Assembly (NCBI GenBank): GCA_012520015.1
Contig: JAAYPD010000440.1
Coordinates: 1-5,663 of the forward strand
Length of the DNA: 5,663 nt
Reading direction: 5' to 3'
DNA from: Methanomicrobiales archaeon
GTDB lineage: Archaea; Halobacteriota; Methanomicrobia; Methanomicrobiales; Methanospirillaceae
Below are positions 1 to 5,440 of the stretch, piece after piece (positions within the stretch are counted from its first letter, which is position 1; every line of letters begins with the position of its first letter). Both the position numbers and the translations under genes were made by a program. The notes under the pieces were generated by a model. It saw only the letters and a program-made list of their open reading frames with translations. It made no database searches and was not told where the DNA came from.

Positions 1-23
1 AGAGATCAAGGTCAAAGGGTAGC

Positions 24-30
24 TTTTTTT
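24..30 (+). terminator. T-tract, possible terminator of an upstream gene
   Basis: Seven consecutive T follow AGC. Archaeal transcription commonly ends at short oligo-T tracts without needing a hairpin. This one lies before the first gene and could end a transcript entering from the left. The upstream gene is outside the window, so this is inference only. Confidence 0.3.
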
Positions 31-51
31 CTGAAAGTTTCAGAAGTTTCA
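31..51. repeat. Short palindrome plus 9-base-spaced direct repeat upstream of the first promoter
   Basis: CTGAAA-G-TTTCAG at 31-43 is a perfect inverted repeat with 6-base arms. The octamer AAGTTTCA occurs at 35-42 and again at 44-51, a spacing of 9 bases, close to one helical turn. It lies about 60 bases upstream of the TATA box at 113-120. It could be an activator or repressor site, or part of the preceding gene's 3' end. The bases are certain; the function is not. Confidence 0.3.
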
Positions 52-103
52 CAAAAGAGAATTTGTCACCCTGAAGAGAAGAGAATATCTCATACCGACA
101 CAG

Positions 104-120
104 AGAAATATATTTATATA
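104..120 (+). promoter_or_regulatory. Archaeal promoter (BRE-like purines and TATA box)
   Basis: TTTATATA at 113-120 matches the archaeal TATA consensus exactly, preceded by a purine-rich stretch (GAGAAA) suitable as a TFB-recognition element. Archaeal transcription usually starts about 22-27 bases downstream of the box centre, here around 139-144. That leaves a leader of about 11-16 bases before the ATG at 155. It also puts the upstream TTG at 131 outside the transcript, which supports the ATG as the start. The promoter probably drives both the exported-protein gene and enolase. Confidence 0.65.
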
Positions 121-154
121 GAAATGCTTATTGAGAAAGGCAGGTAATGAAGAG

Positions 155-811
155 ATGAAAAATCTATTGTTATTCAGTTTAATATGCATTATTTTATCAT
201 TATGTATCTTTTCTGTTTCAGGAGAAGAACCAGATGCAGGTGAAGAGATGATGATCCTTGACGAGCCTGTAAGCGAGGAGATCACCGATTATAATGTCGG
301 GACAATTGACCTTGGCACCGGATGGAATTTTGTCTCAATCCCACGCCGGCTTGCAAAAGAATTAAACACTGCCGCGATTTTTACAGGGCTTGACTCGGCA
401 GGGCATAGCATCTGGACATATAACCAGAAAGACGGGGGCTGGAAAGACCTGACTGCAGAAGACAGGATACTTCCGCTTGAGGGATACTGGGTCTATTCAA
501 CCGGACCATTCACCGTTCCGCTAATCTTTTCTGATGATCCCCTTCAGGTCCCTCCGGTAAAGGACATGATTGCAGGCTGGAACATGTTCGGATTTACTGG
601 CAATACCCAGGCTTCAGCACGTGATTCCCTGCTGTCAATCAGGAACACCTGGACCGAGGTTATTGGATGGGACCAGGCATCCCAACGCTTTGAGACAACT
701 ATTGTCAACGGGGGATCAAATGAACAGGCAGATTCGAGGATTCTCATGCCAACCCGTTCGTACTGGGTTTATGTTACAGAATCCTGCACGCTTGCAAGCA
801 TAGGAGCATAA
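155..811 (+). CDS. Small exported protein with two GWN...YWVY repeat modules
   Basis: The protein is 218 residues from the ATG at 155. An upstream in-frame TTG at 131 would add eight residues but lies before the predicted transcription start. AGGT at 142-145 can serve as ribosome binding site. Residues 1-22 form a hydrophobic signal peptide (LLLFSLICIILSLCIF) followed by VSGEEP, so export is likely. An acidic linker (about 24-50) leads into two related modules. Module 1 (about 56-114) starts GWNFVSIP and ends GYWVY. Module 2 (about 140-206) starts GWNMFGF and ends SYWVY. Modules of this kind occur in cell-surface proteins of methanogens and some bacteria; their function is not known to me. 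There is no C-terminal membrane helix or PGF-type sorting signal, so the product is probably released or lipid/N-terminally retained. Enolase follows 13 bases downstream, suggesting co-transcription. No enzyme motif is seen. The export and duplication calls are firm; function is unknown. Confidence 0.8.
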   Translation: MKNLLLFSLICIILSLCIFSVSGEEPDAGEEMMILDEPVSEEITDYNVGTIDLGTGWNFVSIPRRLAKELNTAAIFTGLDSAGHSIWTYNQKDGGWKDLTAEDRILPLEGYWVYSTGPFTVPLIFSDDPLQVPPVKDMIAGWNMFGFTGNTQASARDSLLSIRNTWTEVIGWDQASQRFETTIVNGGSNEQADSRILMPTRSYWVYVTESCTLASIGA

Positions 812-813
812 AC

Positions 814-818
814 GAGGT
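814..818 (+). promoter_or_regulatory. Ribosome binding site of enolase
   Basis: GAGGT lies 6 bases before the ATG at 825 and matches the anti-Shine-Dalgarno of archaeal 16S rRNA; the following AATC nearly continues the match to GAGGTGATC. It fixes the enolase start. It sits within the 13-base spacer after the upstream stop codon, consistent with one transcript for both genes. Confidence 0.7.
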
Positions 819-824
819 AATCAC

Positions 825-2090
825 ATGATAAAGATAGAGAAGATAACAGGCAGGGAGATCATCGATTCAAGGGGTAATCCTACAGTTGAGGCCGATGTCA
901 TACTTGCCGGAGGATTTTTCGGTCGTGCCGCATGCCCTTCCGGTGCCTCAACCGGGACATATGAAGCTGTTGAAAAACGTGACGAAGACTATCGGTTTCT
1001 TGGGAAAGGTGTTAAAAAAGCGGTTGAAGCAATAAACACAGATATCCGAAAGGCACTTCTGGGGATGGACGGGACTGACCAGGCCGGGACTGACAGAATA
1101 CTGATCGAGACTGACGGGACGGAGAACAAGGGGCGTCTTGGGGCAAATGCCATTCTTCCGGTCTCAATGGCCGTTTCAAGGGCGGCTTCACAGGCACTGA
1201 AGGTTCCATTGTACGAGTACCTCTCAGAACAAAATCTCCTGCTCCCTGTGCCATTTATGAATATCATGAACGGAGGGGCTCACGCAAACTGGCAGGGTGC
1301 TGATTTCCAGGAGTACATGATTGCACCAACCGGGGCACCAGACTTTCCTGAAGCTGTAAGATGGTGCGCTGAAGTATACCAGACGCTAAAATCCATCCTG
1401 AAAAAGCAAAATCTCTCCACCGGGGTTGGTGACGAGGGAGGTTTTGCACCAAAAGTTGCCTCTAACAAGGCCCCACTTGATTTTATAACCGAAGCGATAG
1501 AGGCTGCAGGGTATAAACCAGGAACTGAGATCTCTATTGCCCTTGATCCTGCATCAAGCGAATTTTATTCAGATGGCATATATGAACTGAAGAGTGAAGG
1601 GAAAAAACTCTCTTCAGAAGAGATGTCAGGATATTACCAGGAACTTGTAAATGACTACCCGGTTATCTCGATAGAGGACGGGCTTTCAGAAGATGACTGG
1701 ACCGGGTGGATATCCATGAACAAGGCGATAGGAGACAGGGTTCAGCTGGTTGGTGATGACCTTTTTGTTACCAATACCAGGCGAATATCCCGTGGAATAT
1801 CAGAAAAAGCAGCTAATGCTGTTCTCATCAAACTGAACCAGATAGGGACTGTCACCGAGACTATATCTGCAGTAACCATGGCAAGGGATGCCGGGTGGAA
1901 CAGCATGATATCACACCGTAGTGGGGAGACCACCGATTCATTCATTGCAGATCTCTCAGTCAGCCTTGGGACCGGCCAGATCAAGACCGGGGCACCATGC
2001 AGGGGAGAAAGGGTTGAGAAGTACAACCAGCTCATCAGGATCCATGAAGAGCTTGGATCAAGGGCAAAGTACGCCGGTAAAATAAGGTAA
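825..2090 (+). CDS. eno: Enolase (phosphopyruvate hydratase)
   Basis: Enolase interconverts 2-phosphoglycerate and phosphoenolpyruvate in cytosolic glycolysis/gluconeogenesis. In methanogens it mainly serves gluconeogenesis. The protein is 421 residues, normal for the family, and complete at both ends. The N-terminal capping domain carries DSRGNPTVE (14-22) and GASTGTYEAVEKRD (40-53). The TIM-barrel domain keeps every active-site element. These are His153 in GGAHA, Glu204 in GVGDEGGFAP, and metal ligands Asp241 (LDPASSEFY), Glu284 (SIEDGL) and Asp311 (VGDDLFVTNT). The catalytic Lys336 (IKLNQIG), His364-Arg365-Ser366 (SHRSGET) and Lys387 (GQIKTGAPCRGER) are also present. One mild divergence is LGANAILPVSMA, where Pro replaces the usual Gly after ILE/ILG. 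Archaeal eno usually sits in a ribosomal/RNA-polymerase cluster (rpoN-rpoK-eno-rpsB), but here neither neighbour belongs to it. The enzyme should be active. Whether it is the only copy cannot be seen from this window. Confidence 0.97.
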   Translation: MIKIEKITGREIIDSRGNPTVEADVILAGGFFGRAACPSGASTGTYEAVEKRDEDYRFLGKGVKKAVEAINTDIRKALLGMDGTDQAGTDRILIETDGTENKGRLGANAILPVSMAVSRAASQALKVPLYEYLSEQNLLLPVPFMNIMNGGAHANWQGADFQEYMIAPTGAPDFPEAVRWCAEVYQTLKSILKKQNLSTGVGDEGGFAPKVASNKAPLDFITEAIEAAGYKPGTEISIALDPASSEFYSDGIYELKSEGKKLSSEEMSGYYQELVNDYPVISIEDGLSEDDWTGWISMNKAIGDRVQLVGDDLFVTNTRRISRGISEKAANAVLIKLNQIGTVTETISAVTMARDAGWNSMISHRSGETTDSFIADLSVSLGTGQIKTGAPCRGERVEKYNQLIRIHEELGSRAKYAGKIR

Positions 2091-2100
2091 TTTATATTTT
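2091..2100 (+). terminator. T-rich tract after enolase
   Basis: TTTATATTTT directly follows the enolase stop codon in the 50-base convergent gap. T-rich sequence of this type often ends archaeal transcripts. No stable hairpin precedes it. The only nearby inverted repeat is GAGA-TTTA-TCTC at 2106-2117, with a 4-base stem. Confidence 0.4.
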
Positions 2101-2140
2101 CAGGCGAGATTTATCTCACTTCCTCACTTCCTTACCTTGT

Positions 2141-3205
2141 TTATGGTGCCGGTAAGCATACCGCCGATTCCTGTACATTCAGGGATCGAAGACCTTTTTT
2201 AAATGCTGCGGCAACCGATGAATTATCCTGCAGTCTCATGTTTGTGTCATGAAGAGGATTGTTATCATTTTTCCAGGCCGAATTCAGCCAGATAAGACCC
2301 CTTATATCAGGTCGGTCAGGTCCTGAAAGTGTAGAGAATATATCTGTTACAAAAGCTGCAGGATCCTCAAATCTGCCCTGTACATCAGTCCCGGTGATGA
2401 GAAGCACTGGTTTTTGAATCCCTCCTGCCTGAAGTATCTTCAGGGTTTCATCCATGGTCTCTTTAAATGGTCTTGTACCTGTCTCAAAGGGTTTCGTGGT
2501 TCCAAAAAGTGAGACGGCAACCATGTCACAGTAATCATCCCCCGGGTAATAACTGATGATATTGTTCCAGTCTTCATGTGGCTGGCCGTCTGCATTCACA
2601 TGATATATCCAGATAAGGTTTGAAGCGTCTTCTTCCTTAAAAACGTCAACGATATGGCGGTATGCAGTCCTGAACAGGTCCTGCCCTTTCTCATAACCGT
2701 TCCAGTACCCGTTCCAGGGATAGTTCCACCTGTTTATCTCTGTTCCATATTCAATAAGGATCGGTGATCCATGAGATCTTGCCTCCCTGGCCCATGATCT
2801 TAGTTCACCGTCAAATTTTCCAAGGGCGATATTGCCAAGGGTATATACAGGTTCTTTCTGGTAAGGATTATCAGAGCTTCGCATCATAAGCCGGATATAA
2901 GGAACCATTCCTTCATCTCGGAGAAGCCTGACATTCTCCAGGGGAAATTTCCTGTCCACCATCCATTCATCTGAAAATACACCCAAAAGTGGCTTTTCTC
3001 CGGAAGATTCCCTGAATGAAAAGATCTCATCAAGGAGGATACGCTCTTCCCCGGATGGAGATCTTTCCGGTGCAAATACCCCAAGCACAATAGTATCCTC
3101 CTCACCAAGGCAGAACCCAGGTGGAAGGCCTGAAACTGCTATACAGGTGATCAGCAGGATTAGTAACAATCCAGGCCAGTAAATCCTTACAACTCCCCCA
3201 CTCAT
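2141..3205 (-). CDS. Exported GH26-like glycoside hydrolase domain protein, nucleophile apparently replaced
   Basis: The protein is 354 residues. Residues 8-28 are a hydrophobic export signal (YWPGLLLILLITCIAVSG) followed by GEED, so it acts outside the membrane. The rest resembles the TIM-barrel of GH26 beta-mannanase/endoglucanase-type enzymes. The acid/base strand reads YGTEINRWNYPWNG (153-166), corresponding to the family's 'HEmNG.WfwW' motif, with Glu156 as the likely acid/base. YYPGDDYCDMVAVSLFG (219-235) matches the 'YPGDeYVDwVGiDgy' segment. GLIWLNSAWKND (303-314) matches the barrel-closing 'W.N' strand. In KPVLLITGTD (265-274) the residue expected to be the nucleophile Glu ('KPvmiaE') is Thr271. 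The protein may therefore be a non-catalytic sugar-binding relative, or may use another residue. Substrate is unknown. The start ATG has AAGG about 8 bases upstream. It is transcribed alone, convergent with enolase and divergent from the asparagine-synthetase-like gene. The fold call is from motif recognition, not a search. Confidence 0.75.
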   Translation of the reverse strand: MSGGVVRIYWPGLLLILLITCIAVSGLPPGFCLGEEDTIVLGVFAPERSPSGEERILLDEIFSFRESSGEKPLLGVFSDEWMVDRKFPLENVRLLRDEGMVPYIRLMMRSSDNPYQKEPVYTLGNIALGKFDGELRSWAREARSHGSPILIEYGTEINRWNYPWNGYWNGYEKGQDLFRTAYRHIVDVFKEEDASNLIWIYHVNADGQPHEDWNNIISYYPGDDYCDMVAVSLFGTTKPFETGTRPFKETMDETLKILQAGGIQKPVLLITGTDVQGRFEDPAAFVTDIFSTLSGPDRPDIRGLIWLNSAWKNDNNPLHDTNMRLQDNSSVAAAFKKGLRSLNVQESAVCLPAP

Positions 3206-3223
3206 ACTATTAACCTTATCGGG

Positions 3224-3246
3224 ATTTTATATTCCCACTTTAAAAG
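3224..3246. promoter_or_regulatory. Divergent promoter region (AT-rich TATA-like elements)
   Basis: Two AT-rich elements lie between the divergent genes. CTTTAAAAG at 3238-3246 has a symmetric TTTAAA core and could serve either direction. Rightward, it predicts transcription start near 3268. Leftward, it predicts start near 3216, about 11 bases before the GH26-like ATG. AATATAAAAT (minus strand, 3224-3233) is an alternative leftward box, but it would give an almost leaderless transcript. Assignments are by consensus and spacing only. Confidence 0.45.
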
Positions 3247-3256
3247 CCTGTCTCAT

Positions 3257-3268
3257 CAGGTGTACCTG
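3257..3268. promoter_or_regulatory. Palindrome CAGGT-GT-ACCTG, possible operator
   Basis: This is a perfect inverted repeat with 5-base arms and a 2-base centre. It lies 10 bases downstream of the rightward TATA-like element and ends at the predicted transcription start. A bound repressor there would block the asparagine-synthetase-like/gatC/gatA operon. No regulator gene is in the window, so function is speculative. Confidence 0.25.
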
Positions 3269-3323
3269 TTAAAGATACTTTCAGATCATGTTTATTACAG
3301 AAGTAGTTCATCACCTGAGGCGT

Positions 3324-4313
3324 ATGCATCTGACCGGATGGATAGAACTGGACGGAAAACTGCTGTCCGGGGAAGAACTAAGGCAGGCGATCAGCAAGGA
3401 TCCCGGAGTTGTTTCCCGCTTTGGCGGGGAGTTCTATCTTGAGTTCGGGTCATGTGTTGCAAGGGATCATTATGGTATAATCCAGGGTCCCTGCCCTGCG
3501 GGGACTATCATCTGTGATAATTCGGTCACCGGTTTTGTCAGACCTTCTTATCCTGCACTTTCTCTTGCTGATGCTATCAGGACTGCTGTAAGGTTAAGAT
3601 CAGGCAACGGGATTACTGCATTGTCAGGGGGTGTGGATTCGGCACTTATTGCTGCTATTGCAAGACAGCCCTGTCTTGTAACAGGCATGGAAGGATGTCA
3701 TGACATCAGGCAGGCAGAAAAAGTTGCAGCCCTGTTGGATCTTCCGCTGCATATCAGGGTTGTCACACCTGAAGAGGTAGAAAATGCCCTGCCTGTTGTT
3801 ATAGGACTTATTGATGATCCAAGCCCGGTTGATCTTGGGATAGGCACAACCCTGTATTTTGTTGCTGAAACGGCAGGTAAGCTGGGGCACCAGAGAATAC
3901 TTACCGGGCAGGGGGCAGACGAACTCTTCGGAGGATATGCAAGGTACCAGGATGCTCCAGACTGCCTCCTTAACCAGATGCTTGCCGATGATTTTGCCTC
4001 ACTTGACAGGCAAAGAAGACGTGACCAGGGTATTGCAGGATCATTTGGGACCTCTTTGTCAATGCCATACCTTGATGTCAGGGTTGTATGCGCTGCAGAT
4101 GCATTGCCTCCTGCCGACCGGGTGCAGGGAAATGTCAGGAAAAAACCTCTTCGCGAAGTTGCCAGGCAATATCTGCCTGAATTCTATGCAAATTACGAGA
4201 AAAAAGCTATGCAGTACGGGACCGGGATCTGGAAAGAGATAAAACGGATTGCCCGGCAGAATGGTTATCACAACTCAGTTTCAGATTTTATAACGCATCT
4301 CAGGAGGACATAA
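3324..4313 (+). CDS. Asparagine-synthetase-like PP-loop protein with vestigial glutaminase domain
   Basis: From the ATG at 3324 the protein is 329 residues; an in-frame ATG at 3288 would add 12. I prefer 3324 because GAGG (3317-3320) precedes it. In addition, MHLTGWIELDGK lines up with the family's N-terminal MCGIAG....DG, whereas the upstream ATG has no ribosome binding site. Numbering from 3324, the AsnB-type amide-forming domain is clear. It has the ATP PP-loop SGGVDS (101-106), GQGADELFGGY (195-205), SMPYLDVRVV (246-255, like 'aPFLDhrlV'), KKPLREVA (273-280) and KKAMQYGTGI (293-302). The N-terminal class II glutaminase part is only about 95 residues instead of about 200. The catalytic Cys2 is His, although a relic ARDHYGI (46-52, like 'ARDrfGi') remains. 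It probably cannot use glutamine directly, so it may use ammonia or a partner, or make a different amide or adenylate. The stop is 7 bases before gatC, so co-transcription is likely. The domain call is firm; the reaction is not established. Confidence 0.82.
   Translation: MHLTGWIELDGKLLSGEELRQAISKDPGVVSRFGGEFYLEFGSCVARDHYGIIQGPCPAGTIICDNSVTGFVRPSYPALSLADAIRTAVRLRSGNGITALSGGVDSALIAAIARQPCLVTGMEGCHDIRQAEKVAALLDLPLHIRVVTPEEVENALPVVIGLIDDPSPVDLGIGTTLYFVAETAGKLGHQRILTGQGADELFGGYARYQDAPDCLLNQMLADDFASLDRQRRRDQGIAGSFGTSLSMPYLDVRVVCAADALPPADRVQGNVRKKPLREVARQYLPEFYANYEKKAMQYGTGIWKEIKRIARQNGYHNSVSDFITHLRRT
4303..4307 (+). promoter_or_regulatory. GGAGG, distant ribosome binding site of gatC
   Basis: GGAGG lies inside the last codons of the preceding gene, 13 bases before the gatC ATG. 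This is longer than the usual 5-9 bases. No other start codon in the gatC frame lies between, so either the long spacing is tolerated or gatC relies on translational coupling to the gene before it. Confidence 0.5.
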
Positions 4314-4320
4314 GCATATA

Positions 4321-4590
4321 ATGGTTACCACAGACGATGTCAGAAAAATTGCAAATCTCGCAGATATAGGTCTTGATGACGAAGAAATTTCCGAATTTGC
4401 AAAACAGTGTTCAGGTATTTTAGAATACTTCGCAGTTCTTGATACACTTGACCAGGATAAACCACTGGTCCAGGAAAGATACAATATATTACGCGAAGAT
4501 GAAGTTCTCCCCTCCCTTTCACAGGAGGAATCCCTGCAGAACGCCGGGCTGAAAGAGAAAGGATACTTTAAAGCACCAAGGGTGATGTGA
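4321..4590 (+). CDS. gatC: Asp-tRNA(Asn)/Glu-tRNA(Gln) amidotransferase subunit C
   Basis: GatC is the small subunit that wraps around and holds together GatA (amidase) and GatB (tRNA binding and kinase) in the cytosolic amidotransferase GatCAB. In archaea this complex chiefly makes Asn-tRNA(Asn) from Asp-tRNA(Asn). The protein is 89 residues, typical for GatC, and complete. The N-terminal helical part reads DVRKIANLADIGLDDEEISEF (6-26; compare 'dVrhvAkLArleLsdeEv..f'). The C-terminal strap contains NILREDEVLPSL (about 58-69) and ends GYFKAPRVM, the family's characteristic 'g.FkvPrvi' ending. It sits 7 bases after the asparagine-synthetase-like gene and 1 base before the gatA TTG. Its TGA stop lies within the hairpin that holds the gatA ribosome binding site. 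TGA is clearly a normal stop here, which bears on the in-frame TGA in gatA. Confidence 0.95.
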   Translation: MVTTDDVRKIANLADIGLDDEEISEFAKQCSGILEYFAVLDTLDQDKPLVQERYNILREDEVLPSLSQEESLQNAGLKEKGYFKAPRVM

Positions 4591-4615
4591 CTTGAAAAAA
4601 TTATCATTTCACCCT
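4579..4615 (+). promoter_or_regulatory. Potential RNA hairpin over the gatA ribosome binding site and start codon
   Basis: AGGGTGA (4579-4585) pairs perfectly with TCACCCT (4609-4615). After one T-T mismatch (4586/4608), four more pairs follow, 4587-4590 with 4604-4607, one of them G-U. The 13-base loop (4591-4603) contains the TTG start at 4592. The stem contains GGGTGAT, the best gatA ribosome binding site, and the gatC stop codon. Ribosomes finishing gatC would open it, so it could couple gatA translation to gatC. The pairing is read from sequence; folding and function are inference. Confidence 0.45.
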
Positions 4616-5440
4616 GATGATTCAGTCAATGCATTCATCACAACGATTCCGGAGGTCTCTTACGGGGATGGCCCATTATCAGGAGTCACCGTTGCCGTAA
4701 AAGACAATATATCAACCAGGGGAATTGAGACTACCTGCGGTTCAAAAATTCTTAAAGGATATATTCCTCCCTTTGATGCCCATGTTGTCACACTTCTTAA
4801 GGATGCAGGAGCAGCAATTGCAGGTAAGACCAACATGGATGAGTTTGGGATGGGATCAAGCACTGAAAACAGTGCTTATGGCCCGACTTTAAATCCCCTG
4901 GACCATTCAAGGGTGCCTGGAGGTTCATCTGGAGGCTCTGCAGCAGCCGTTGCCGCTGGTCTTGTTGATTGTGCAATCGGTTCTGACACCGGAGGGTCAA
5001 TCAGGTGCCCTGCATCCTTTTGTGGAATCGTCGGGTTAAAACCTACATATGGCAGGGTCTCAAGATATGGGCTGATTGCATATGCCAACTCCCTGGAACA
5101 GGTGGGCCCGCTGGCAAGGGATGTCAGCACCCTCTCCAGACTTTATTCTGTGATGACTGGTTATGATCCACGTGACGGAACATCAGTTGACAGACCATAC
5201 TCACATACCCCGTCTGCTGAGATCAAAGGATTAAGAATAGGCGTCCCGGATGATTTCTTTGGGGAAGGGGTAAACACGAAAGTAGCAGAAACCGTCAGAA
5301 AGGCAGTTGAAACTCTTGAATCTCTTGGTGCCAGGGCTGAACCCTGCTCTCTTCCTTCCATGAAATATGCCTTGTCGGCCTGCTATGTAATCAGCACAAG
5401 CGAGGCCTCCAGCAACCTTGCTAGGTTTGACGGGATATGA
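4592..5440 (+). CDS. gatA: Asp-tRNA(Asn)/Glu-tRNA(Gln) amidotransferase subunit A, 5' part ending at a premature in-frame TGA
   Basis: GatA is the amidase-signature subunit of GatCAB; it hydrolyses glutamine and feeds ammonia to GatB for Asp-tRNA(Asn) amidation. Translation starts at TTG 4592, one base after gatC, with GGGTGAT 5 bases upstream. The first 282 residues are canonical. VAVKDNI holds catalytic Lys37. GGSSGGSAAAVAAG holds the cis-Ser Ser112. GSDTGGSIRCPASFCG (130-145) holds the nucleophile Ser136. The Lys-Ser-Ser spacing (75 and 24) equals that of bacterial GatA. Next come GLKPTYGRVSRYGL and SSNLARFDGI, at which point TGA (5438-5440) occurs. Relatives have Arg or Lys there (DGIRYG), and GatA homology resumes at the next codon. 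A 282-residue product would lack roughly the last third of the protein, so it is unlikely to work. A CGA-to-TGA mutation or a base error is the simplest cause. Confidence 0.93.
   Translation: MKKLSFHPDDSVNAFITTIPEVSYGDGPLSGVTVAVKDNISTRGIETTCGSKILKGYIPPFDAHVVTLLKDAGAAIAGKTNMDEFGMGSSTENSAYGPTLNPLDHSRVPGGSSGGSAAAVAAGLVDCAIGSDTGGSIRCPASFCGIVGLKPTYGRVSRYGLIAYANSLEQVGPLARDVSTLSRLYSVMTGYDPRDGTSVDRPYSHTPSAEIKGLRIGVPDDFFGEGVNTKVAETVRKAVETLESLGARAEPCSLPSMKYALSACYVISTSEASSNLARFDGI

Noticed and set aside
131..154. TTG at 131 as the start of the exported protein
   Set aside because: It lies only 11 bases after the TATA box, so upstream of the likely transcription start; the ATG at 155 gives a clean signal peptide.
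49..285. Leftward open frame over the first promoter
   Set aside because: It overlaps the promoter and the signal-peptide region of the exported protein, has no ribosome binding site or family resemblance, and is a chance frame.
1071..1120. Repeated GGGACTGAC-like units in enolase
   Set aside because: They encode the ordinary DGTD...ETDGTENK segment of enolase; the repetition follows from similar residues and codon choice.
2106..2117. GAGA-TTTA-TCTC hairpin in the convergent gap
   Set aside because: A 4-base stem is too short to be stable and flanking bases do not extend it.
2115..2130. Tandem octamer CTCACTTC x2 between the convergent genes
   Set aside because: Only two short copies in a pyrimidine-rich spacer; no array and no link to a known element.
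5438..5440. Selenocysteine codon
   Set aside because: The family has Arg or Lys at this site, never Cys or Sec as far as I know, and archaeal SECIS elements lie in the 3' untranslated region, outside the window.
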